Part shown: positions 18,072-27,872 of the stretch, in pieces | Position numbering within the stretch: the stretch's first letter is position 1 | How the letters are laid out: every line of letters begins with the position of its first letter | DNA from: Candidatus Rubrivivax defluviihabitans | GTDB taxonomy: Bacteria > Pseudomonadota > Gammaproteobacteria > Burkholderiales > Burkholderiaceae_C | Reading direction: 5' to 3' | Length of the DNA stretch: 64,000 nt | NCBI GenBank assembly: GCA_016709385.1 | Contig: JADJMW010000002.1 | Location: forward strand, 1-64,000 | The notes under the pieces: model-generated | The model's input: the letters and a program-made list of their open reading frames with translations, nothing else | What the model was told of the DNA's origin: nothing | Databases searched by the model: none | Made by a program: the position numbers and the translations under genes

Positions 18072-18128
18072 TCAAGGGGGCAAAAGACAAGACCTGACCC
18101 CATCCTTCAAATTCAAGGCCTGACCCCA
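18042..18128. repeat. Palindromic repeat cluster between the dehydrogenase and the glycosyltransferase
   Basis: An inverted pair (18042-18102: GGGGTCAGGTCTTGCCGTTT, about 14 bases of loop, then GCAAAAGACAAGACCTGACCCC-like return arm) is followed by a single minus-oriented copy (18103-18128). The pair covers the apparent start codon of the downstream glycosyltransferase. The same inverted design, better conserved, sits inside prsK at 40016-40075. Confidence 0.85.
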
Positions 18129-18131
18129 TCA

Positions 18132-19408
<1,277 letters not shown>

Positions 19409-19412
<4 letters not shown>

Positions 19413-21037
19413 GAAATCGGGTTCCTTGGTGCTTTCAACGGTTCAACGGGAAACGGGCTTCCAGCCTCAGCGCTGATCGCGTGTCTGCGCCAGCAGGTGT
19501 CGATCGCGCTCAGGTTGTCGCGCACGAACTTCGCGGCAAGGCCCGAGCCTCGTCCTGGGACGCGTTGTCGGTCCACAGCACCAGCACGGCGCCGTCGTCG
19601 CCGCGGCCCAGCAGCCGCGCCAACGCACCCGCGAGCTTGGCGGCGGCATCACCAACCACCCAGCGGCCATCGACCCAGTAGCTGCGCCACGCCGTCAACT
19701 GCTCGCGCTGCCCCTTGGCTCGCTGGGTACCCAGGATGTGGGCCGTTCGCCAGCCGACGCCGCGGCCGTCGTCGAGCGCAACGGAAGTGGTGCCGCTCGC
19801 CACCTGGTTGTGGTCGGGGTCGTCGGCGCGCAGCAAGGTGTTGACCGAACTGACCAGCTTGCCTCCATCGCTCTGCGCGCGGTAAGTAGGCCAGATAGAC
19901 ACCGACCGCGCCGGCGGCACTTGTATACGCGGTCCGGACCTTGGCTGCCGGGCTGTTGAAGATCGGCTCGAAGCGGCTGACCGGCGGCGTGGACCGCCAA
20001 CCCCCCGCCAGTGCCGTCGGCAAGCTCAGGCGCGGTGCGCCAGCGCCCTGCTCCAGCGTCTGCAGTCCCCAGAGGGCCGCGTGCGGCAGCACCAGCACGA
20101 ACAGCGCGGCCAGGGTCACCGGCAGCAGGCGTGCCTCGATTGCGCCATGGCTGTTGCGCGCCGCCGCGCCGGGGCCGGGGCCGACCGGCGGCGCTGGTTC
20201 TGGTTCGGACCAGCGGGCCCCGATCAGGAACATGATCATGATGACGATGCCGAAGAACACCCAGCCATACACCAGGTGGTCGGCACCCACGGCGATGGTG
20301 TTGCCCGAATGGTGGCCCAGCATCACGATCATGTAGGCGCGCAGCCAGTTGGCCACGATGGGGACCAGGATCGACACCAGCATGAAGAGGGCGCGCCGCT
20401 TCCACGACTGGTAGTTGAGATAGGCGAACAGCGTGCCCACCATGAACGACGCGATGAGGTAGCGCACGCCGCTGCAGGCCTCCACCACGCTCCAGCTGCC
20501 GGAAGGAATGACGAATTTCAGACCTTCCCGGTAGACCGGTACGCCCGACCAGCGCAAGGCGGCCACCGTGAAATCGGCCGTCCACTGCATCATCGGAACG
20601 GTCATGAACTCGCCGATGGGCACGGCGAAGAACAGGAACAGCAGCGGGAACAGGATGGCCAGGGCCACCTGCAGGCCCAGCACGGCCGGCACCGCCAGCA
20701 CCAGCATCGCCACCCAGGCAAACTGCGCCGCCGCATTCACCAGCACCAGGTCGGCCAGCAACCACAGGCTGGCAAACGCGGCCAGTCCCAGCAACAGCCA
20801 AGGCTGTGGGCGAGGCGTTAGCTGCACCAGGGCCCCGCGCTGGCGCCACACGAGCCACAGCGAGATCGGGGGCACCAAAAACGCATGCGCGAAGGTCTCC
20901 GACCGGTACCAGATGCCGACCATGGACGACACCGTGTCGGCATACAGGCCACCCAGCACCAGCAGCACAGCCCCCAGCGCCAGCAGCGCTGGGCGCCAGG
21001 GAGAGGTCCTGACGGTGGGCGTGAGGACGGCACTCAT
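19409..21037 (-). CDS. xrtA: Exosortase A with C-terminal EpsI domain (frame broken in the EpsI part)
   Basis: Membrane protease/transpeptidase that processes PEP-CTERM proteins. Multiple helices; catalytic Cys188 in VVEACSGVRYLIASF, Arg233 in NWLRAYMIVML and His254 in GADHLVYGWVFFG. The C-terminal periplasmic EpsI (DUF3485-like) domain begins near residue 300. It changes frame near 19885 (an extra T in TACTTACCGC) and again near 19540 (a missing G), giving YRAQSDGGKLVSSVN..., WTDNASQDEARAL and a final stop at 19409-19411. That stop overlaps the dehydrogenase ATG as ATGA, which supports the restored frame. The catalytic domain is unaffected. Confidence 0.88.
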
Positions 21038-21116
21038 GTCGTGAAATTCCGGGTCAGGGCGAGCGCTGCCGTGGGGCCGATAGGGCGCAAGCGCAGGCGG
21101 GGCGTGACGATGCCGG

Positions 21117-22154
21117 TCACCCCAGGCTGCGCACGATGTGCGGCCCCAGCCAGTTGGCCACGCCCAGTGGCAGGCGGCGCCAGGTCTCGATCATCAGCTT
21201 GTACTTGGCATTGGCGGGGTTGTTCTGGGGCACGGCGTCGCGCTTGTAGAGCTGGTATTCGTAGTGCAGCGGCATGGGCTCGAAACCCCAGTTCTTCTTG
21301 AACGCATACGGGCCCGTGCCCTGCTTGCTGCGACCGTAGTCGAACAGATTCAGGCCACGGGCGCAGCTGCGCCGCATCAATTCCCAGTATTTGAAATCGT
21401 TGGCGGCCAGATCGCGCGCCGCCTCGTCGTCGCCGGCGTAGTAGGGCAGCACTTCGTCACGGAAGTAAAAACTCAATACGCTGGAAAGCGGCCGGCCCTC
21501 GGCGCTGCTCACGGTGAGCAGCTCGCAGTCGGCGCCGAATTCACGCTGCAGCTCGGCGAAATAGCGCCGCGGCAGCGCCGGTGTGCCGTGGCGGTGCACG
21601 TTGTCGGCGTAAAGGCGGAAGAAGCGGTCCTCGTCGCCGTCCACGGCGCTCGTCAGGCCGTTCTTGATGCCCTTGCGCACCATCGCGCGCTGCTTGCGCG
21701 GGATGGCCAGCATATTGGCCTCTTCCTCGGGCAGGATCGGCTTGCGGAAGGTGACGTAGAGGTCCTGCACCGGCCAGTCGGCATGGCGGCGTTCGCGGTG
21801 GCGCAGTTCCAGGTGCTGCACGCCCAAGTGCTGCGCCAGCCGCTGGGCTTCGGCTTCCAGCGCGCTGGCGCTGGCTTCGTCGGCGGCGGCCACGCCGCCG
21901 TAGACGGCGAACGGCAGGCTGGTCAGCGCATTGCCGAACAACACGCTCTTCACGTGCGCCAGCGGCAGCACGCCGGTGATGCGGTTGTCGACCACGGCGC
22001 ACAGGTAGTGCGTGCGGTGGCCGAAGACCTGCTCCAGCAGACGCTGCCAGCCGGCGCGGTGGAAGAAGCTGGCCTGCGGGCAGGCCAGCACGAAGGCGTC
22101 CCAGGCGGCGGCGTGGCGCGTGTCGCCCTGGGCCAGGCGTTCGATGGTGGGCAT
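21117..22154 (-). CDS. FemAB-like acyl/aminoacyl transferase, XrtA-associated
   Basis: GNAT-fold FemAB-type protein of about 345 residues: MPTIERLAQGD..., FFHRAGWQRLLEQVFGHRTHYLCAV, IPRKQRAMVRKGIKNGL, and GLNLFDYGRSKQGTGPYAFKKNWGFEPMPL, a C-terminal pattern seen in the FemAB-related protein of exosortase A loci (TIGR03019 from memory). FemAB proteins transfer amino acids; here the acceptor is unknown, perhaps a sugar of the polymer. Start at ATG 22154, 13 bases after the deacetylase stop. Confidence 0.86.
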   Translation of the reverse strand: MPTIERLAQGDTRHAAAWDAFVLACPQASFFHRAGWQRLLEQVFGHRTHYLCAVVDNRITGVLPLAHVKSVLFGNALTSLPFAVYGGVAAADEASASALEAEAQRLAQHLGVQHLELRHRERRHADWPVQDLYVTFRKPILPEEEANMLAIPRKQRAMVRKGIKNGLTSAVDGDEDRFFRLYADNVHRHGTPALPRRYFAELQREFGADCELLTVSSAEGRPLSSVLSFYFRDEVLPYYAGDDEAARDLAANDFKYWELMRRSCARGLNLFDYGRSKQGTGPYAFKKNWGFEPMPLHYEYQLYKRDAVPQNNPANAKYKLMIETWRRLPLGVANWLGPHIVRSLG

Positions 22155-22167
22155 CGTGGCGGCCGGT

Positions 22168-23034
22168 TCAGGCCGGCGCGTACGCCGAGACCTCGACGCG
22201 CCGCAGGAAGATGTCGTCCATGCGCCCCCAGCGGAAGTCGCGCAGCAGCGCACCCAGCCGGCGCTCCATGCGCGGGATGTTCACGTAGTGGCGGAAACGC
22301 GTCTTGGCGCCGATGCCGGGGATGCGCGGCTGGCCGGTGTCGAGCTCCCAGGGGTGGAAATAGAACACCGCGGCCTCGCGGTCCTGGCGGTTCACGCGGC
22401 CGATCATCCAGCGCGACAGCGCATACGGCAGCAGCCGGAAATAACCGCCGCCGCTGGAAGGCAGGTTGCGGTCGAGCAGGCGCAAGGTGGTTACCGGCAC
22501 CTCCAGCATGCCGTTGTCCAGCCGGTAGGCGAAGCGCGGCGCGTCGGGCATGCCGTAGTGGTCGTGCCGGATGGGGTAGATGCTGCTGCTGTAGCGGTGA
22601 CCGGCGCGCGCCAGCACGTCGAAGGCCCACAGGTTGCCGGTGCCGATGGAAAAGCTGGGCGCACGGTAGCCGTGCACGGCGCGGCCCGACAGGTCTTCGA
22701 GCAGCTTCTTGGCACGCGACACGTCTTGCCAGAGCTCTTCGCGGCTCAGCTCGCTGGCGCGCTGGTGGCCGTAACCGTGGCTGGCCAGTTCGTGGCCGCC
22801 GGCGACGATGCGGTGCACCAGTTGCGGGTAGCGCTCGGCCACCCAGCCCAGGGTGAAGAAGGTGGCGCGGGTATCGCACGCGGCCAAGAGCGCCAGGATG
22901 CGGTCGACGTTGGCCTCGACGCGGCATTCGCGCGCGTCCCAGTCTTCGCGCCGGATGTGCGGCGCGAAAGCCGAGACCTGGAAATAGTCTTCCACGTCGA
23001 TGGTCAGCGCGTTGGTGATGGCGGGGGCCAGCAT
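22168..23034 (-). CDS. Polysaccharide deacetylase, XrtA-associated
   Basis: NodB-like carbohydrate deacetylase with the metal motif LTIDVEDYFQV (catalytic Asp), ELASHGYGHQRASELS (metal-binding histidines), YRAPSFSIG and the C-terminal VFYFHPWELDTGQPRIP, plus the DUF3473-like extension (FRHYVNIPRMERRLGALL) found in the exosortase A-associated group (TIGR03006 from memory). Probably removes N-acetyl groups from the exopolysaccharide. No signal peptide is visible. Start ATG at 23034; the longer frame upstream is overlap. Confidence 0.9.
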   Translation of the reverse strand: MLAPAITNALTIDVEDYFQVSAFAPHIRREDWDARECRVEANVDRILALLAACDTRATFFTLGWVAERYPQLVHRIVAGGHELASHGYGHQRASELSREELWQDVSRAKKLLEDLSGRAVHGYRAPSFSIGTGNLWAFDVLARAGHRYSSSIYPIRHDHYGMPDAPRFAYRLDNGMLEVPVTTLRLLDRNLPSSGGGYFRLLPYALSRWMIGRVNRQDREAAVFYFHPWELDTGQPRIPGIGAKTRFRHYVNIPRMERRLGALLRDFRWGRMDDIFLRRVEVSAYAPA

Positions 23035-23060
23035 CTCGGGGTTCTCTGCTCTCTGTCTCT

Positions 23061-24227
23061 CTACTTGGCGCCCGCGGCCAGCCACTGCCACAGGTCAGCG
23101 GCGATGCGCTCGGCGGCGCGCCCGTCCCACAGCTCGGGCACGCGGCCGCGCTTGCCGCGGCCGGCCAGGATCTCGGCCACGCCGCTGCGAATGGCCTGCA
23201 CGCTGCGCCCGACCATGGTGTTGGTGCCCTGCTCCACCGTGATCGGACGCTCGGTGTTCTCGCGCAGCGTCAGGCAGGGCACACCCAGGGCGGTGGTCTC
23301 CTCCTGCAGGCCGCCGGAGTCGGTGAGCACCAGCGTGGCGCCGTTCATCAGGCCCACCATCTCCAGGTAGCCCTGCGGCGGCAGCACGGCAATGTGTTCG
23401 GGATTCAGCAGCGCGCCGAGGCCGAAGCGTTCGATGTTGTTGCGCGTGCGCGGGTGCATGGCAAAGACCAGCGGCAGCTGCGCCGCCACTTCGGCCAGTA
23501 CCTCCAGCAGCGGGCGCAGCGTGGCCGCGTCGTCCACGTTGGACGGCCGGTGCAGCGTGACGACGCCGTAGCCGCGCGGGTGGGCCAGCAGCGCCGGGTC
23601 GATGTCGTGCGCCTGCAGCGTGGCGGCGGCCGGGCGGGCGTGCTCGCGGCTGGTCAGCAGCGAGTCGATCATCACGTTGCCGGTGAAGACGATGCGCTCG
23701 GCGGCCACGCCTTCGCGCTGCAGGTTGGCCGCAGCGCTGCGCTCGGTGGTGTACAGCCGGTCGGCCACCTGGTCGGTGAGCACGCGGTTGATCTCTTCGG
23801 GCATCTTGCGGTCGTAGCTGCGCAGGCCGGCTTCCACGTGCACCACGGGGACGCCCTTCTTCACCGCCACCAGCGTGCAGGCCAGGGTGGAGTTGACGTC
23901 GCCCACCACCAGCACGCAGCTGGGCTGGTGCATGTCGAGCGCGGGTTCGAAGCGCTTCATGACCTCGGCCGTCTGCACGGCGTGGCTGGCCGAGCCCACT
24001 TCCAGGTTCAGGTCGGGCTGCGGCAGGTTCAGGTCGGCGAACAGGCGGTCGCTCATGCTCGCGTCGTAATGCTGGCCGGTGTGCACCAGCAGTGCGGGCA
24101 GGGGCGGCTGGTGCGCGGCAAGAGCGCGCAGGATGGGCGCGATCTTCATGAAATTGGGGCGTGCGCCGACGACGCACATCACGGGCCCCGTCGGCGCGGC
24201 GGGTGCTGTGAAAAGCGGTCCGCTCAT
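23061..24227 (-). CDS. wecB: UDP-N-acetylglucosamine 2-epimerase (non-hydrolysing)
   Basis: WecB-type epimerase: VMCVVGARPNFMKIAPI, LLVHTGQHYDASMSD, VVHVEAGLRSYDRKMPEEINR, FTGNVMIDSLL, VVTLHRPSNVDD, and LTDSGGLQEETTALGVPCLTLRENTERP. It interconverts UDP-GlcNAc and UDP-ManNAc, the latter being a usual precursor of ManNAc uronic acid. The ATG at 24227 overlaps the ATPase stop by one base (TGATG), so the two are coupled. Length 388 residues is typical. Confidence 0.93.
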   Translation of the reverse strand: MSGPLFTAPAAPTGPVMCVVGARPNFMKIAPILRALAAHQPPLPALLVHTGQHYDASMSDRLFADLNLPQPDLNLEVGSASHAVQTAEVMKRFEPALDMHQPSCVLVVGDVNSTLACTLVAVKKGVPVVHVEAGLRSYDRKMPEEINRVLTDQVADRLYTTERSAAANLQREGVAAERIVFTGNVMIDSLLTSREHARPAAATLQAHDIDPALLAHPRGYGVVTLHRPSNVDDAATLRPLLEVLAEVAAQLPLVFAMHPRTRNNIERFGLGALLNPEHIAVLPPQGYLEMVGLMNGATLVLTDSGGLQEETTALGVPCLTLRENTERPITVEQGTNTMVGRSVQAIRSGVAEILAGRGKRGRVPELWDGRAAERIAADLWQWLAAGAK

Positions 24228-25327
24228 CACGACTTGTCGCCGGGTTTCTTGACCGCTTCCACCAGCTTTTGCAGCATGGTGAGCGTCTGCACGTTGATGC
24301 GTTCCAGGCGCAGCAGGCTGCGTTCCAGGCGCTGCAGCTGGTCGCCGCGCTGGTCGGCGGTGAGCGCGGCGATCTGGCGCGACATGCCTTCGGCGGCCTC
24401 GGCGTCGAGCTTGACGCGGCTCAGGTCCACGTCGAGCAGCGCGCCGGCGGCACCGCCGGGCATCGTGGGTTCGCCGTCGGCCGCAACCGCCATGGCCGGC
24501 GCCCGCACCGGCACGCGGTTTTCCTGCTGCAGTTCCTGCACCACCTCGGCCACGTCGGCCAGCGTGAGATGCGTGTGGTCGCCCAGGAAACCGGCCAGCA
24601 GCAGGCGGTCGCAGACGGCGTTGATGCGGCGGGGAATGCCGCCGCTGGCCTGGTGGATCTCGGCGAACACCCCTGCCTCGTAGCTGGGCTTGCCGCTGGC
24701 GCCGGCGCACTTGAGCCGGTGCTCGATATAGGCCTGGGTCTCTTCGGCGTCCAGCGGGCCGATGTGGCAGGTGGCCGACACACGCTGCCGGAACTGCTCC
24801 ATCTCGGGCCGCTGCAGGATCTCGCGGAATTCGGGCTGGCCGACCAGGAAGCTCTGCAGCAGCGCCTGGTTGCCGAACTGGAAATTGCTCAGCATGCGCA
24901 GTTCTTCCACCGCGCGCGGCGTGAGGTTCTGCGCTTCGTCGACGATGAGCAGGCAGCGCTTGCCCTTGCTCGTCTGGCTGATGAGGAAGGCTTCCAGCGT
25001 GATGAGCAGTTCGCTCTTGGGCACGTCCTTGACGCGGAAACCGAAGGCCGCGCCCACCATGCGCAGCGTGTCCTCGGCGCCCAGCTGCGTGGTCACCAGG
25101 TGGCCGGTGACGACGTTGCTGCCGCTCAGGCTGTCGATGAGCGAGCGCAGCACCATGGTCTTGCCGGCGCCGATTTCGCCGGTGATGACGATGAAGCCCT
25201 CGTTGCGCGAGACGCCGTATTCCAGGTAGGCCCTGGCACGCCGGTGCTGCTTGCTGGCGAAGTAGAAATTGGGGTCGGGGTTGAGCTGGAAGGGCTTGCT
25301 CTTCAACCCGTAGAAGGCTTCGTACAT
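24227..25327 (-). CDS. AAA ATPase of the XrtA/PEP-CTERM system (ExeA-like)
   Basis: Starts MYEAFYGLKSKPFQLNPDPNFYF, with Walker A GEIGAGKTMVL and Walker B LLIVDEAQNL, the ATPase family found next to exosortase A (TIGR03015 from memory) and related to ExeA/GspA. An acidic, coiled-coil-like C-terminus (LTADQRGDQLQRLERSLLRLERIN) follows. It may drive assembly of the export machinery. Start ATG 25327, six bases after the outer-membrane protein stop. Confidence 0.9.
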   Translation of the reverse strand: MYEAFYGLKSKPFQLNPDPNFYFASKQHRRARAYLEYGVSRNEGFIVITGEIGAGKTMVLRSLIDSLSGSNVVTGHLVTTQLGAEDTLRMVGAAFGFRVKDVPKSELLITLEAFLISQTSKGKRCLLIVDEAQNLTPRAVEELRMLSNFQFGNQALLQSFLVGQPEFREILQRPEMEQFRQRVSATCHIGPLDAEETQAYIEHRLKCAGASGKPSYEAGVFAEIHQASGGIPRRINAVCDRLLLAGFLGDHTHLTLADVAEVVQELQQENRVPVRAPAMAVAADGEPTMPGGAAGALLDVDLSRVKLDAEAAEGMSRQIAALTADQRGDQLQRLERSLLRLERINVQTLTMLQKLVEAVKKPGDKS

Positions 25328-25332
25328 GGCTT

Positions 25333-26871
25333 CTAGAAGCTCACGCTCAGCGCGGCATAGACGGTGGACTCGGTATAGGGGTCGGACACACTCACGAAGT
25401 CCGTGTAGCGCACGCCGAAGGAAGCGCTGGCACGGGGGCCCACGTTGCCCGTCCAGGCGAGATTGAGCTCGCGCAGGTCGTTGCCGGAGTTTTCTGCATT
25501 GTCTTCGGTGCGCTGCCACGACCCGCTCAGGCTGACCGACCAGCGCGGCGTCAACCGGTGCGACAGCGACGCCGAGCCGCCGTACTGCTTCACCTGACCG
25601 TAGGTCGACGTGGTCAACGGATCATCGACCGGCGTGCTGTCGAGCTGGAAGGCCTGCAGGTTGAAATTGGTGCGGCGGCCCAGCAGCGCCAGCGACAGGT
25701 CGTCGCGGCGCTCCACGCGAACCTCCGACGAAACGAAGCCGCCGCTGACCACGGCGTTCGGGTCCTGGCCGGTGGCTCGCAGAAGGTCGCGCACGAGCTG
25801 GTCGCGCGCCACGGGGTCGGGCGCCAGCGAGACGAACTGCGCGTCGTACAGCTGATACAGCGACCACGGCTGCCCGACACCCATGGGGTCGGAACCCGTG
25901 ACGTCGTCGCGCGAACTCGTGAAGCGCCAGATCGAGCGCGCCCGCCGGTGCTCCAGCAGGATGTTGTAGCCGCGCCCGAAATAGCGGTGTTCGGCGCTGA
26001 TGTCGGCCACCGTGCGCGGGCTCGGCGTCCAGCGCACCCCCGCGCCCCAGGTTGCGTTGCGCAGGGTATCCAGGCTGGTGAAGTTGTTGGCCTCGCCGCC
26101 CACGCTCAGAGACAGTTGGAGTTCATTGGTCGGGTTCGAGAACAGGGTGGCGTTGACGCTTGCGTCCTCGGAGCTGCGGCCCTGGCGGTATTCCACGCGT
26201 TCGGCCGTTGCGTCCAGCGACCAGCCAAAGCGGGTGCCCCGCTGTACCGAGCCCAGGAAAGCATTGACCTGCGTGGTGAGGGAATCGCCGGCGGAATAGT
26301 TCCTGGTGGTGGTGCCTTCGGCCAGCGCGCCGAGCTGGTATTCCACGTCACCGCCAACCCGCCCGCGCAGAGACGGGGCGACGGAGACGGTGGCGACTTC
26401 GGTGCGGTTGTCGTTGACCGATGAACTGTCAGCGCTGCTTTGCTGGCCGAATGGCGAGATATTCTGCTGGTCGATGCTGGCCGCGGCATTCACGAAGGCC
26501 CAGTCCTCGACCACCTCGGCCGCGACCGTGGCGCTCAGGAAGTTGCGCAGTTCGTTTTCCTCGGACTGCTTGGAATAGTTGACGATGTCCAGCCGGTAGC
26601 TCAGCGATCCCGTGACGCGCCCTGAACGGCTGCTGGCCTGGATGCCCGGGCTGAGCGTGGTCACGAACTGGCCTCCCAGGTCCTCGTTGGCGCCGTTGCG
26701 GTACAGGTAGTACTCGACAGTGGCCGCAGCTGTGGGAGTGACCCTGGGCACCGCGCCCGAGGACTGGGCCACCGCCGCCGAGCTCCAGGCACCCAGCACC
26801 AATGCGCAGCCCATGGAGACGGCATGGCGGGGCGCTGCCAAACCAGTTCGACACGCTCGGCCGGGCTTCAT
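25333..26871 (-). CDS. Outer-membrane beta-barrel protein of the XrtA system
   Basis: About 512 residues with a signal peptide (basic start, then SMGCALVLGAWSSAAVAQ) and a mature part of alternating amphipathic strands ending in the aromatic C-terminal residue of barrel proteins (STVYAALSVSF). It matches the PEP-CTERM-associated outer-membrane family TIGR03016 by position and composition. Probably forms or supports the polysaccharide exit channel. The ATG at 26871 is inside the short gap after the kinase stop; the much longer open frame upstream is shadow of the kinase. Confidence 0.86.
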   Translation of the reverse strand: MKPGRACRTGLAAPRHAVSMGCALVLGAWSSAAVAQSSGAVPRVTPTAAATVEYYLYRNGANEDLGGQFVTTLSPGIQASSRSGRVTGSLSYRLDIVNYSKQSEENELRNFLSATVAAEVVEDWAFVNAAASIDQQNISPFGQQSSADSSSVNDNRTEVATVSVAPSLRGRVGGDVEYQLGALAEGTTTRNYSAGDSLTTQVNAFLGSVQRGTRFGWSLDATAERVEYRQGRSSEDASVNATLFSNPTNELQLSLSVGGEANNFTSLDTLRNATWGAGVRWTPSPRTVADISAEHRYFGRGYNILLEHRRARSIWRFTSSRDDVTGSDPMGVGQPWSLYQLYDAQFVSLAPDPVARDQLVRDLLRATGQDPNAVVSGGFVSSEVRVERRDDLSLALLGRRTNFNLQAFQLDSTPVDDPLTTSTYGQVKQYGGSASLSHRLTPRWSVSLSGSWQRTEDNAENSGNDLRELNLAWTGNVGPRASASFGVRYTDFVSVSDPYTESTVYAALSVSF

Positions 26872-26891
26872 GGGCAATGGCTGGCGCCGGC

Positions 26892-27856
26892 TCAGGGGCT
26901 TGCAGCGTGCGCTTGCTGCGCAGCAGCGTCGGCCTCCGGGCCGTGACCATAACCGTAGCCGTAGGCGCCATAGCCGTAGCCGTAGCCATAAGCACCCGGC
27001 CCGTCGGTGCGCGCCTTGTTCAACACCATCAGGCGCACCGGGCACGCTTCGATGGTGCTCAACGCGTGCCGCACTTCCGACTGCTGCGTGCGGCCGGCCT
27101 GCACCACCATCACGATCTGGCCCATGTGCGTGGCAAGCACCCGCGACTCGGTGGTCAGCAGCAAGGGTGGCGAGTCGAAGATGATGATGCGGTCGGCGTA
27201 GCGCGTGGCCATGTCCTCGAGCAGCCTGCTCATGGCGTCGCTGGCCAGCAACTCGGTGGCCTTGGCGTGAGGCGCGCCGCTGGGCAGGATGCTCAGTTTG
27301 TCGACGTTGGTCTTGAGCAGCACGCTGGACATGTCGGCCTTGCCCTCGAGCATTTCCAGCAAACCCGGCCCCGGGGGCAGGCCCAGCATGCGCAGCACCG
27401 AAGGCCGGGCCACGTCGGCGTCGACCAGCACCACCGTGTGGTCCAGTTCGGCGGCAATGCTCATGGCCAAGTTCACCGACATGAATGTCTTGCCCTCGCC
27501 GGCCAGGGCGCTGGTGACCTGATGAGGTTGCCATGGGTCAGCGTGGCGGCCCCCTTGCCCACGGCGTTGCTGATGAGTGGCCGCTTGATGACGCGGAACT
27601 GATCCGCCAGCGCAGCGCGCGGGGCATCCGGTGTCAGAACGCCGGCAGCGGCCAGCGCCGCCAGATCCAGCTCCACGCGCCGTGACATCGGGTTCGACAG
27701 CGCGGCGGTCGTTGCGGACGCGCGCTTCGGAACCGGGGCCGGCGGGGCGATCGCGGGGTCGGCCAGCACGGCCTGCTCCCCTGCCTCGGGCACATCGATG
27801 CCGGCGCGCCGGAGTTGCTCGAGCCGCTGCGCGGCCTGTTCGATCAAGCTGCTCAA
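26892..27856 (-). CDS. XrtA-associated tyrosine autokinase, BY-kinase (frame broken before Walker A)
   Basis: Bacterial tyrosine kinase. The N-terminal part (SSLIEQAAQRLEQLRRAGID..., EFRVIKRPLISNAVGKG-like) and the catalytic part VTSALAGEGKTFMSVNLAMSIA (Walker A), VVLVDADVARPS (Walker A') and IIIFDSPPLL (Walker B) are in different frames, joining at about 27519-27522 if one T is restored (NLIMVTSA). The tail is a Tyr-Gly run (YGYGYGYGAYGYGYG), the autophosphorylation cluster. It controls Wzz-like chain-length protein function. TTG at 27856 with AGGA eight bases upstream is the best start, 17 bases after the Wzz-like stop. Confidence 0.83.
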
Positions 27857-27872
27857 GATGCAAGTCCTGTCA

